Part shown: one piece after another, positions 11,384 through 21,647 of the stretch
How the letters are laid out: every line of letters starts with the position of its first letter
Numbering within the stretch: position 1 is the first letter of the stretch
From: Celoporthe dispersa
Taxonomy: Eukaryota; Ascomycota; Sordariomycetes; Diaporthales; Cryphonectriaceae
DNA length: 64,000 bases
Reading direction: 5' to 3'
NCBI GenBank assembly: GCA_016584495.1
Contig: WAID01000007.1
Coordinates: 558,001-622,000, forward strand
Notes under the pieces: generated by a model
Seen by the model: only the letters and a program-made list of their open reading frames with translations
Told to the model about the DNA's origin: nothing
Database searches by the model: none
Program-made: the position numbers and the translations under genes

Positions 11384-12641
11384 GTGACACATCCATCACA
11401 CAAATACGCGCCCTGAATGTTGTGTAGCGTTATATCTGGGGGAAAACAAAAGAGAAGATACCCGGGGCTCTTGCCCCCTGCACGGCTAGCTACTTTGCAT
11501 CAAACACGGTAAAGAAAAAAGAGGCGGGGGGGAGAAAAAACAGGATCGGACCTGGTCGGAAAAAAGTTGCGTAATTGCTTTTTTTTTTCTTTTCTTGGAA
11601 GCGGATCAAAAATTGGTGTTCATCGGGTCGATTTGGACTACAGGATACACAACAGAAGTAGAGATAGATATTTGAATATCCAGCTTGTGATGACTCCCTC
11701 AGACTACTCTTTTTTGTCTGTGAGACTCTCAAGGGTGGGTGAGTGATGATCAGATCTCCTCCTACCAGGATGTGAGTCGCATCGGACGGTGCAGTGGTAG
11801 AGACAAAAAAAAAAAAAAAGAAGCATGTTGCCGATCTTCCGAGTGATCAGCCGTCAGTACTATGCACCGTTGGCGCGCGTTTGCTTCCTTCTGGGCTGAC
11901 CTGCCTTGATTTGCTGTTAGCTGACGAGAGCCAGTGGAGAATCTGGGGCAGACTGCACGGTTCCAGTTCATGGCAAGTTGTTGTTGGTCGCTCAGCTTGG
12001 GCTTCACTACGCTTGAGCGTGTCACAGTATCACCAAACACACCTCTTCTGCCCTTTTCTTTCTCCTTCCTTCTCTTCCCCTTTCCTTTTCCCTCCCTTCC
12101 TCCCTTCCTTGGACCTCAGCTGCGCCCTGAAATCAATAGCCGTGGCACTTGTCTCACACAGCTCAAACCCCGAGTGTTGGTCAGGACTCCACCAAGCCAC
12201 TTTGCTTCTTCTTTTTTTTCCCTCCCTTTCCTCTCTGTCTCTCTTCTTCTTCGCCCCGCCAACTTCGGGAAATGATCTTACCTTGTCCTCCCTTGTCACT
12301 CGCTGTCGACCACACCCTCCCTGGTAAGCATTCGCTGCACCCGAAGCCAAGTGGCTGCGTCAGTTCCCACTTGCTGTCGTATCTGCAGGTGCCGGGGGTA
12401 GTGCAGTGGTCGGCTGCAGGTCCATCGGCAGGTCGGGGTCCAAGTTGGTTGTGACAGCAGATCTCGCTCGCCTTCACAGACCATTTATTTTGACCTGCAG
12501 CAGCAGCAGCAAGAATTCTCCCTCCTCCGACAATTTCCCTTCCGGGGTTTTTTCTTTCTCTTTGGAGTTTTTTTTTCTCTTTTTTTTTTTTCCATCTCTG
12601 TTCACACAATCCCACGAGCCTCTGATACACACACCACGTGG
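11384..12641. other. Intergenic region and long pyrimidine-rich leader
   Basis: Downstream of mtd1 there is an A15 tract at 11805-11819. From about 12050 to 12600 the plus strand is strongly CT-rich, as in fungal promoters and 5' leaders, and leads into the uORF at 12642. No gene is supported inside. Confidence 0.6.
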
Positions 12642-12746
12642 ATGAGTTCGACATCCCTTCGACAGCGGTTCATTACGGCCGTGAGCCGCGAAGACAAAAA
12701 GAACTTGTTGCAAGTCGCCACCGCTCGTCACGAACAATCAATATGA
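12642..12746 (+). promoter_or_regulatory. 34-codon uORF whose stop overlaps the main start codon
   Basis: ATG at 12642 opens a 34-codon frame (starting MSSTSLRQRFITAVSRED). Its TGA at 12744-12746 overlaps the ATG of the downstream gene at 12743-12745, giving the tetranucleotide ATGA. This layout is what termination-reinitiation uses. Whether the uORF is translated is not shown by the sequence. Confidence 0.55.
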
Positions 12747-14839
12747 CAAGCGGCACGTTCTTTACCTCATGGCAGCTATGGGAGGAGATGACATTTGTAA
12801 GTTTGTTTTCTTTTTTTTTTAAAAAAAAAAAAAGAGCTGTTATTCTTATTATTTGCCCCCCTCGGTGTCATTGGCGATCGGTCAATGCCCTCTGGTGCAG
12901 GCGGGAGTGAGGAAATCGACCACGTACTACCTCTCCTGCGCCGGGGGTCCGTGACGAACTCCGAACAGAGATACAGTATTCCAAATCAGGCACGAGAGCC
13001 AAAACTGGATACTCGAGCAGACGGCCGTGAGAGCACTCGTGATTTGGTGTCTCTATTGTCCCCGATGAGAGCTGTTGATGTGGTGCTGCTTTTCTTTCTC
13101 GACAAGGACTGGCAGTGTGGAGGAGGCTAGCAGGGGCTGATCTCACAACTGCAGGTCCTCGCGATGGGCATCGTCATCGTCTTCTTCATAGGCCTCATCA
13201 AGCTATGGGTAGCCAACCGCCACATGCGGAGGTTCGAGCAGCTCGACGAGGAGAAGCAAGCGCGCATCGCGCAGATGCGCAAGTCCGGCATCTCAGCCAG
13301 CCGCAGGTCGCGGCTCGGGAGCGAAATCCCGTTTGGGGTCAAGGCCCTCGAGGGTGGCGTCGAGGTTGAGGGCGTCTGGGTCGCGAGGATGGTCTCCATG
13401 GCGTCCAGGCCGCCCGACAGGAAGTGGAGCTCCAGGAGGAAGATCAGGCCCCCTCCAGCCTCGCTCGCCGGCGCAGGTGAGCCTGGAGGCAGTCCCAGCA
13501 AGAGGACGAGGAGGGGGTCTAGGGGTTCGAGGCGGTCCAGCAAGATCTCTAGAAGGGGAGATTGTGGAGCCGTCACAACAGACTCGGGAGAAGCTTGAGA
13601 ACCTGTCCCTGTTAGAGGAGGAGCGTCCATCCGGAGACGGCTGGTCCGGCAGGGACAGGTCCACTGCGGCGGAGAACAGCAGCCACAGCGGACAGGCTCA
13701 CCACGATACCAGCCACGCTGTTGCTCATGGAGGCGCCTTGGGTAGGATCCAACGAGGTCTCAAGAAGATGACATCGTCGGACACGTGGCGGGAGCAGGCT
13801 CGAAGACAGCGCCAGGAGGGCAGGAGGCTGGACGCCAAGCAGTTCCACGAAGGAGCTCAAGCAAAGAAGCCACAGCGCTTTTACCCTGGCCAGGACAGCT
13901 CAGCAGCGACGACGCCTCTGGTCGCGCCCCAGGCCAGAAGCCATGCCACTCGACAGCGGGTCAACAGCCTGCTCAGCGCCCACGGAGCAACCCAGGTACC
14001 CGTGTCACACAGCACAGTCCAGCGCCGAGCTGAGGATGATCTCCCTGACCAATCCCTTGCTGTCCGGCGAAGACAGGACACTGGGCAGCACACCTCGAAT
14101 GCCACGCCAGATACATCTGCAGAATCGTTCGTGACCAGTGTCGAGGTGCCTCGGGAGCCTTCGCCCCCCTCAGAGACGCCTGCGCAGGAGACAAGGACAG
14201 CCAGGGAGGGCACGAGCATGGCTCAGACCCAACCCTACAGTGTACCGAGGCGGTCAAGCTCTCTCCCGCGGACCTCGCCTCGTCGCAACTCGTCTGAGGG
14301 GAAAGGCAGCGGAGACCGTGGGGGCGGTGTTGTGCGTGGAGAGCCCTCATCGGCGGCCTCAGCGCAGCGATACCCTCCCAATAGCAGCCGAAGCGGGCCA
14401 GTCGTTCACACACGGAGCCAGTCTGGAGGCAATACCCCAGAGCAGCAGAAGCAGCCGAGGACTGGTTCTACCACGCCGAGTCCGACCTCCAGCTTCCGCG
14501 ATGCGTAAGTTCTCATGATGCACGCACGGCCTCTTGTGTGAAGAACCGGAGAGACTTGACATCTTGGAGAGAATGATCTGACGCATGAGTGTACCCGCTG
14601 ACTCGAAATGCAACCCCAGGTACGCCAACACATCCAGGAGGAAGGTCAATGCGAATTTTGAGATTCTTCCAGCCGGTACTTTTGGGTTTTCCGAACAGCA
14701 GCAGCAGCAGCACGACGCCATGACGAGGAGCGAGCGCGCCAGCTCTGCAGCTACCAGTGGGCGGTCTTCGCTTGATTCCCAGAGCAGCGGTGCGAGGAGG
14801 AAGCTGCAGAAGAAGAAGGAGAGGAAGAGTCAGGGCTAG
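12743..14839 (+). CDS. Uncharacterised membrane-anchored protein with long disordered tail
   Basis: Exons 12743-12796, 13155-14504 and 14620-14839. The N-terminus MTSGTFFTSWQLWEEMTF leads into one membrane helix (VLAMGIVIVFFIGLIKLWV), a basic/acidic coiled stretch (RRFEQLDEEKQARIAQMRK) and a conserved-looking core (EIPFGVKALEGGVEVEGVW). I know similar N-termini from uncharacterised ascomycete proteins. The remaining roughly 400 residues are Ser/Pro/Arg/Gln-rich and disordered, ending in a basic tail (RRKLQKKKERKSQG). The exon sum of 1624 nt is two short of a full frame. The frame changes near 13380 and near 13485, and two missing bases would restore one frame through the EDGLHGVQAARQEVELQEED segment. 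Intron 1 is long (358 nt) and contains a T10A13 palindrome. Function unknown; location unassigned. Confidence 0.7.
12811..12833. repeat. T10A13 palindrome in intron 1
   Basis: Ten T followed directly by thirteen A, a self-complementary block starting 14 nt after the 5' splice site of the membrane-anchored protein gene. Confidence 0.9.
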
Positions 14840-16305
14840 CAGAGTCAAGTAGGCCCTTGAGTAGTACATGACGAGAGCCCTGCGTGATGGGCTGGCAATC
14901 TCACTGATAATATACTCATCCCATCGTATCGTGACTAATGGTCGAAGTGTTTTCCCTTTTCTTTTTTTTCTTTTTTCTTCTTCGTGGGCAATTCGATGCC
15001 CAAGAGGCATACTGTCTTGTCCACATCACTAGACAGTAGTCGAGTCTTGTTTCTAGTGAATGGCAACGATCGACCGTTGGCACCTGCGTTCGCACGTGCC
15101 GTGATGTCAAGCTCCGAGTTTCATCAAATAAGTCTGGACATAGACAGCACCTGGCGTAGGGTGTGATGCCTTCCCAAAGTCCATCATCACAGGAAGGGCC
15201 GGCAGCCCCGTCATCATTATGAACCGAGAGAAGAAAAGAAAGAAGAAGGAAAAAAAGGATGGCTAACTGCGGCACTGGCCGTCCGTTCCAGGTATGCATA
15301 CAATGATTTTAAGGTCCTTGGTAATAAGTATCACTTGAAGCCGCGCCCTCCTTGTAATTGACGCAATATATTGCATGAATTGGTTCAGGCCCGACCATTA
15401 GCTTCGCGGTGGCTGTCTTGCTGGCCATCGTCTACTAGCCGCTGTCACTCTTTTGTTACTGCTGCGCGACAGACGCAGGGAAGAAATGAGTCAGCCCACC
15501 CAAGAGGTACCTTGCTGGGAAAGACGAGCATATATTCTGCCTCTTTACCTCTCCCTGTGGTCATAATGACCATCCTGACGTCTTGTTGACTTGCTAATGC
15601 ACATTGCCTATTGGCATCTCCAGCTGATTCCTCGGCCGAGATATTGAACTGCTTTCCGGTTTAAACACAGAAGTTGATACCATGTAGCAGGAGTTTCAAG
15701 GCCCGGGGCTTCTCTTTGGTTGATTCTACAAGGCCATCCTTCTTGGTTCCATCAGAGTCCGTTTAGATGATAAAAAGTGGAATATGTGAAGGCGCCGAGG
15801 GTTGAAGATCACTTTCCCAGAAGTGGTCTCTCTGGGTGCCCTGTCTATCAAATGGCATTTTGATAAAACTCTCTGCGAGACTACTCCATCATCTGAGGGA
15901 ATCATGTTTTGTTCCAGTTTGAGGAATGGATCCTGACGCGTGGTAATATAGCTGTTCAATATCGGCATCTTATTTTTTTCTAAATAAAAAATAATACCAA
16001 TAATAGTAATAAGAGGTGCATAGTGTCAATTTTACATGCACACAAGGAGAATCTAGGAGATAGCGGAGTAATGAAGCTGAGCGGCCGCACCGTAGCGCCT
16101 ATTTTTTATGTCCGAGGAAGAGCACATCTGAGCGATGAAGCATCCATCCTACGGAGTGAGGGAGATTTCCAGAGAAAATACATATATAAATATATGTAGT
16201 CGATATCACTTGGTCATTTTCCCCCCTCCCCCCCTCCTTTGGCTTGATCATGCTCCAGACCGTGCCTACATCTTGCCGTGCTCTTAAAACCTCTTTCAAC
16301 ACACT
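14840..16305. other. Intergenic region
   Basis: About 1.5 kb with no supported gene. AT-rich around 15960-16020. A C/T-rich patch at 16220-16250 lies just upstream of the SDR start. Confidence 0.6.
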
Positions 16306-17406
16306 ATGGCGTCTGTCTCACCACCCAAGATCCTCCTCACAGGAGCAACAGGCTACATCGGCGGGACAATTCTCACAAACCTGCTAGACTCCTCTACTCC
16401 AGCCCTGGAGAAGACTACCACTACCTGCCTCATCCGCGGAGCCGAGCGCGGCACCCTCCTGTCATCCACCTACGGCGCCCGCGTGCAGCCCATCGTCTAC
16501 ACGGGCCTGGACGACCTCGAACGCACCACACAGGTCGCGTCAGAGCACGACATCGTCATCAACGCAGGGATCGGCTACCACGCCGCCTCAGCACAGGCTC
16601 TCCTCCGCGGCCTGGCACAGCGCAAAGCCGCCACCGGACGGGACGTGTGGATGATCCACACATCTGGTACATCCAACCTTGCCGAGCAGGCCATCTCGGG
16701 AAGGTGGATGGAGGGGGTGGTGGGTGGTGCGGATAGGGAGTTTGATGACGAACAGGACGATATCTATGGGTACGAGAAGAAGCGCGAGGAGGTGCACTCG
16801 TATATCCAGCGGAGCACGGAGCTGGGTGTTGTGGAGGAGGGGCTGGCGCTTGGCGTCGAGACGGTAGTTGTGATGCCGCCTACTATCTACGGACTCGGGA
16901 CAGGGCTTTTCAACAAGACGAGCATTCAGATCCCGTCGTACGTACGGAGTGTTCTAAGCCACGGGCGAGCTGTGGTTCTGGGAGACGGGACAGGTGTCAG
17001 GGATTTCCTGCATGTGGAAGATCTCGCTTCACTGTACCGGATTGTTGTCTTGGACATATTGGAGAGTAAAGGGGCGGGTCTGCCTAGAGCGAAGAGGGGA
17101 ATCATTTTCAGTGCAGGTGGCCGCTTCAGCTGGATGGACATCGCGCAGAGTGTCGCAGATGCGTGTGTTGAGGAGGGCAGAATGAAGGACCGCCATGTAG
17201 AAAGCATCAGCCTGGAGGAAGGGGTCAAGATTTTCTCTTCATACTTGGAAGAGTTGGACGAGGATGTGTTGGAGCTAGGACTGTCGGGCAACTCGCGAAC
17301 AGTCTCAAGCGTGGCGAGGAGGTTGGGGTGGAAGCCCACGAGGACAAGAAACGACTGGGAGACAGGACTGGTAGAGGACATACGAGCCACTTTGCGTGGC
17401 CAATAA
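16306..17406 (+). CDS. NAD(P)-dependent extended SDR / epimerase-dehydratase-like protein
   Basis: Single-exon gene of 366 residues. The Rossmann glycine motif GATGYIGG lies near residue 13 after a short beta strand (PPKILL). A catalytic-type YxxxK is present as YGYEK (around residues 149-153), preceded by HTSGTSN, which supplies the Ser/Thr position of the SDR site. The downstream PPTIYGLGTG and GVRDFLHVEDLA segments are typical of extended SDRs related to UDP-sugar epimerases. Fungal relatives are usually listed as NAD-dependent epimerase/dehydratase or NmrA-like proteins without a known substrate. No signal peptide, so presumably cytosolic. The start ATG follows a C/T-rich leader. No pathway neighbour helps to assign a substrate. 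Confidence 0.85.
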   Translation: MASVSPPKILLTGATGYIGGTILTNLLDSSTPALEKTTTTCLIRGAERGTLLSSTYGARVQPIVYTGLDDLERTTQVASEHDIVINAGIGYHAASAQALLRGLAQRKAATGRDVWMIHTSGTSNLAEQAISGRWMEGVVGGADREFDDEQDDIYGYEKKREEVHSYIQRSTELGVVEEGLALGVETVVVMPPTIYGLGTGLFNKTSIQIPSYVRSVLSHGRAVVLGDGTGVRDFLHVEDLASLYRIVVLDILESKGAGLPRAKRGIIFSAGGRFSWMDIAQSVADACVEEGRMKDRHVESISLEEGVKIFSSYLEELDEDVLELGLSGNSRTVSSVARRLGWKPTRTRNDWETGLVEDIRATLRGQ

Positions 17407-18339
17407 ACTAGAATCACTAGGTGCCCGTTCAGGATTGATTAATTGCACGTACGCTATGTGCACTGCCTGGGCGATTGTTTGGCCTTGACCAGAAAACACA
17501 TAAGTCGACTACGGCCTTCCAAGACCTTTTTATTGATTTTACTCCACACCCGAGCCGGCATAATGATGAATTACATTTCCGAGACCGCATTGGATCCTCC
17601 ATGAAATAATCATCGGTACGAGTAATATAATCGTCGTCAGCTGCCAACAAGCCAATAGTTGTATTCAAAAGCTCGGTAGATCGCCGCCGAGAAAATAGGC
17701 TAAGTTAATCTTTTCCCCAGGTTCCTAAACCCTCACTCAATCGACCCAGTCATTTTTTTACACACACGGACAGCACATATAGAACCCGCTCAGGAGTGTG
17801 GTCGTCTGGGTATCGACGTTGTAGAAGGAAAAGGAAAAAAAAAAAGTAATTTTTTGGTACAGGAGCTAGCTGTTGGTTCGCCCTCGTGCAGCCGCGATAT
17901 TGTGGCAACTGTTGGGACTGCCAGTCAAGAGCGAGGAGCAGCCAAGGATAAATAGTATTCTTCTCCCTCCTCAGTTACATCCGATCGTCCGAGATGCTAT
18001 ACGGAGGGACCTCTTCCCAAATTAGGCGGAACGTCACTGGTTCGTATAGAAACGATCAAAACTCTCTCCATGTGCACTTAGATGGACCACCATGGCCAGC
18101 TAGAACATGATCCCGGTAGCGAGACTGTATTTATATCAAACGGATCAAAGCACTGTCCCTTTCTAAACATATAAATTGCCCGTATGGCTGCCCTTGCTGC
18201 TGTTCCCCACCTGCTGAAAAGAAGGAGAAGGAAAAGAGAGAAAAAAAAAAGGTAACGAGACCTGTCTCCACTGAGCGCCCTCCCCCCCAAAGACTCCAGG
18301 GAAAAAGAATAGCAAATTCCGATAAAGATTCCCACCAGA
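17407..18339. other. Intergenic region upstream of the glucuronoyl esterase
   Basis: Roughly 930 bp; promoter of the CE15 gene plus the SDR 3' region. No gene is supported. An apparent antisense frame running into the esterase is a codon-bias shadow. Confidence 0.6.
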
Positions 18340-19736
18340 ATGTTGTCCTCCGCAATGGTCTGGCTTGCACCCCTCCTCGCCCTGGCAGGCTCCTCCCTGG
18401 CCCTCCCAGAGCCCGAGTACATCGAGCTCGTCCCGCGGCAGTCCTCGAGCGCAACCTGCACCGTGGCCTCGAGCTACCCAACCGTGAGCGTCGCCAGCCT
18501 CCCGGACCCCTTCGTCACGGCGGCCGGCACCAACGTCACCACCAAGGCCGAGTTCGACTGCCGCGCCCAGGAGATCAGCAAGATCTTCCAGCAGTATGAG
18601 CTGGGCGACTACCCGGGCCCGGCCGACTCCGTCAAGGGGACGCTCTCGGGTAATTCTCTGACCATCGCGGTCACCGTGGGCAGCAACTCGGTCAGCTACA
18701 CGGCTTCCGTCTCGAAGCCTTCTGGGAACGGGCCGTTCCCTGCTTTTATCACCATCGGCGGCTCCTCCATCCCCATCCCAGCGGGCGTGGCCACCATCAA
18801 CTTCGACAACGATGACTTTGCTGCCCAGGACTCTCCTTCTTCGCACGGTGTCGGCAAGTTCTTCACGCTGTTCGGGGCCAACCATAGTGCTGGTGCTCTG
18901 ACGGCGTGGGCGTGGGGCGTTGACAGACTTATTGATGTGAGTAGTCCTCCTGTCTGCACCTTGCACCCATCTGACGAGAATTTCTTTTCTTCAAAATAAT
19001 GATACTAATAAAAACAGGCCTTAGAACAAGTCAATGCCACGTCTGGCATTGATACGTCACGTCTTGGTGTGACAGGCTGCTCGCGCAACGGAAAGGGTGC
19101 CTTCATCGTCGGCGCTTTTGTCAACCGGATCGCCTTGACTGTACCGCAGGAGAGCGGATCAGGAGGTGCAGCGGTATGTGGCCTTATTTCCACCCCGTGT
19201 AGACGCCATGACCTGAAAGGACGGCAATCCCTGGGCTGTTCCTTGCTGACCGAACACACGCAAACCTCTAGTGCTGGCGCATCAGCGACTCTCAGTTCGC
19301 AGCAGGCGCCAACATCCAGACCGCCCACGAGATCGTGACAGAAAATGCCTGGTTCTCGCCCCGTTTCAACGCCTACGTCAACGACACCTCGTCCGTTCCC
19401 GAGGACCACCACATGCTCGCGGCCATGATCGTGCCCAGGGGGCTGTTTGTCATCGAAAACGACATCGACTGGCTGGGCCCTGTCTCGACGACAGGCTGCA
19501 TGGAGGCCGGAAGGGTCATCTATAAGGCGTACGGCGTCCCGGACAACTTTGGCTTCTCGCTCGTCGGCGGCCATGCCCACTGCGCGTTCCCGAGCGCGCA
19601 GACCACGGACCTGGACACGTATATCAACTACTTCTTGCTCAACAGCAGCACGGCACCCGGGGACATCCAGGTTAGCTCTAGCCAGGTCAATCTGAGCCAG
19701 TGGGATGGAACCTGGAACGTTCCCACCCTGACCTGA
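18340..19736 (+). CDS. Secreted 4-O-methyl-glucuronoyl methylesterase (CE15)
   Basis: CE15 enzymes cut the ester link between glucuronoxylan side chains and lignin alcohols, loosening lignin-carbohydrate complexes outside the cell. Three exons, 18340-18936, 19018-19173 and 19272-19736, give 405 residues. A signal peptide is clear (WLAPLLALAGSSLALPEP). The nucleophile motif is GCSRNGKG, the acid lies in PQESGSGGAACWR, and the histidine is in VGGHAHC, so the Ser-Glu-His triad is complete. There is no CBM1 cellulose-binding module at either end; it is a single-domain form. Several N-glycosylation sequons occur (NVT, NHS, NAT, NDT, NSS, NLS). It is not clustered with other carbohydrate-active genes here. 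The start is the ATG that gives the signal peptide. Confidence 0.95.
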
Positions 19737-19971
19737 TCGAGAGGAGAGAAAATGATAGGGATTTGTGTTGACGAGTGTTCTCGACACATGTGCCGCTCAA
19801 GCATGTTGTTGAAGGTTGTTTCATGAGTTCTATGTTAACTACCCAAAGAACAATATATATCGTCTATGAGAGAGGGCCTGCTCCCCCTCAAACTCTTCTG
19901 ACTTTTTCTTTTCTTTTGTTTTTCCCTCTCCATCATTTCCCGGACCAGAATGTGATGATAATATCACCGCT

Positions 19972-20699
19972 CTACTCGCCCTTGAACCGGACTTCGCAAG
20001 GCTTGTACTCACCAAAAGCCTTTGCAAACTCAGGAGTCGCCGCGATGCCCTTCAGGTACTCAATTGTGGCGGGCGCGTTCTTCCTCATCTCGGCGTCCAG
20101 CAGAAAGCCGGACGCGAAGAACAGGATCGTCGAGACCATCAGGTCCGCAAAGGTCAGCTGGTCCCCGACTAGAAACTTCTTCCCGCCCTTGACCGTAGTC
20201 TCCACCTTGGTCAGGGCGCGCTCGAACGCAGCCGCCGATCTACCGTGATGTGCCTCGTCGTGCTTTGTAAACTTGAGGAAGATGTACAGCCACGGGTTCG
20301 AGTTGGCGACGAGCTCGGACTCGGTGAACAGTGTCCACTCGGTGATCTTGGCCTTGGTCTGGGCGTTCTCGCCGAGAAGCTGGGCCGCCTTGGGGCCCGA
20401 AGCGGCGAGGTATCCCGCGATGGCGGCGCCCTCGGCGAGACAGAAGCCATCAGCTCCCTCGAAGGCGGGGACCTTGCCCAGAGGGAACTTGGCGAGGAAC
20501 TCGGGGGTCTGGTTTGTCACCCTCATCTGGAACTCGGGGAACTCGAGCTCCAGGCCGTTCAGGGCAGCGATGACTTGCATCTGGATTGGGATTAGCATGA
20601 TGCATGGCGCGGTCATCATCATGTATTTGTATTACGGAGACTTACACGCTGCACCCGAGGGTTGTTCGGGTATGAGTAGATCTTGCCGAAGGGAGCCAT
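19972..20699 (-). CDS. Glutathione S-transferase-like protein, eEF1B-gamma N-domain type
   Basis: Two exons, 20646-20699 and 19972-20580, give 220 residues. The start MAPFGKIYSYPNNPRVQR is the hallmark of the GST-like N-domain of elongation factor 1B gamma. The thioredoxin-fold cis-proline region is FPLGKVPAFEGADGF, followed by LAEGAAIAGYL. The alpha-helical GST C-domain contains FLVGDQLTFADLMVS. The large C-terminal eEF1B-gamma domain is absent and the frame closes after FKGE, so this is a free-standing eEF1B-gamma-like GST rather than the translation factor. Probably cytosolic, using glutathione; substrate unknown. It converges with the esterase gene. The leader contains an A15 tract at 20744-20758 and a TATAAG-like box about 175 bp upstream. 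Confidence 0.9.
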
Positions 20700-21647
20700 G
20701 GTGTTTCAAAAAATTGTTGAGCAGGGTATTTGGCTTGAGAGGGAAAAAAAAAAAAAAAGAGGGAGAGAAGCGCCTAATTGCAGACAGACAAAGAAAGACG
20801 AGCTGGTGAGTTGTTCCCTTGTTCCTTCAAGACAGGCTGAGAGCACCAACACCGACTTCTAAGCACTTGCTCTTATATCCCTCTCTCGCTCAGTTACAAA
20901 TCATTACCTTTTAGTCAGCAAGAGTCAGCAAGTGCTTAATTCCCCTGCTTCCGAAGCCTTACGAGGCGTTGCTTGCTCGGACGGAGGATCACCTTGTGGA
21001 TCCTTGAGTCGCGGCTTCGCGGCAGTCTCGGCGGCAACACGGTACCCGGCCCAATGACTCAACCGCAAAAGTGACACAGGTGGGCCATGAGACCAGAGGA
21101 ATTCCTGAGCGCTGTCTAATCGTCCACTCTTGGTGCACACAATGTAACATCGAGTTGATCATGCCTTGGCAGGTAACAGCAGTAGACAGGTGGGCTACCG
21201 GGGGGGGAGGGAGGGCGGAGGGCGCAACGCTGGTCGATCAAGCCACGTGTCATGAGAAGAGCTTTCTCGAACGAACGACTGTCTGTCTGTGCAACGCAGT
21301 AAGAAGTTGCACTGGAAACACTTGTACTGCAATGGGATATACTCACAGCCGAATAAGTAACTGATCGCATCTGTCTGCTATCAATTGTCTCCCAAAAGAA
21401 AAGTCGGTACGTCTCTGCTGCTGGCTCTCCTTCCTCTGCGATGAACCGAGAGGAAGAAGGTTCCCAGGCGACACCACGTGGAGGTCGCAGAGTCCGATTT
21501 CTGTCGCCCGGGGGAGGGAGGGGGGACTTACAGTGAGAAAGACAGTCGAAGTTGACTTGGAGAGGGTACAAAGGTATATGCACACAAACTGAGAACGAGT
21601 GATCAGGTGACATAGAACAAGAAGAGGGATGAAAAGAGAGACCAAGA
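20700..21647. other. Intergenic region upstream of the GST gene
   Basis: Promoter of the GST gene and the 3' side of the Ser/Pro-rich gene. A15 tract at 20744-20758. No gene supported. Confidence 0.6.

Noticed and set aside
18163..18966. 267-codon open frame antisense to the glucuronoyl esterase
   Set aside because: It mirrors the GC-rich third positions of the esterase exon, has no domain, and the esterase on the plus strand is complete with its catalytic triad.
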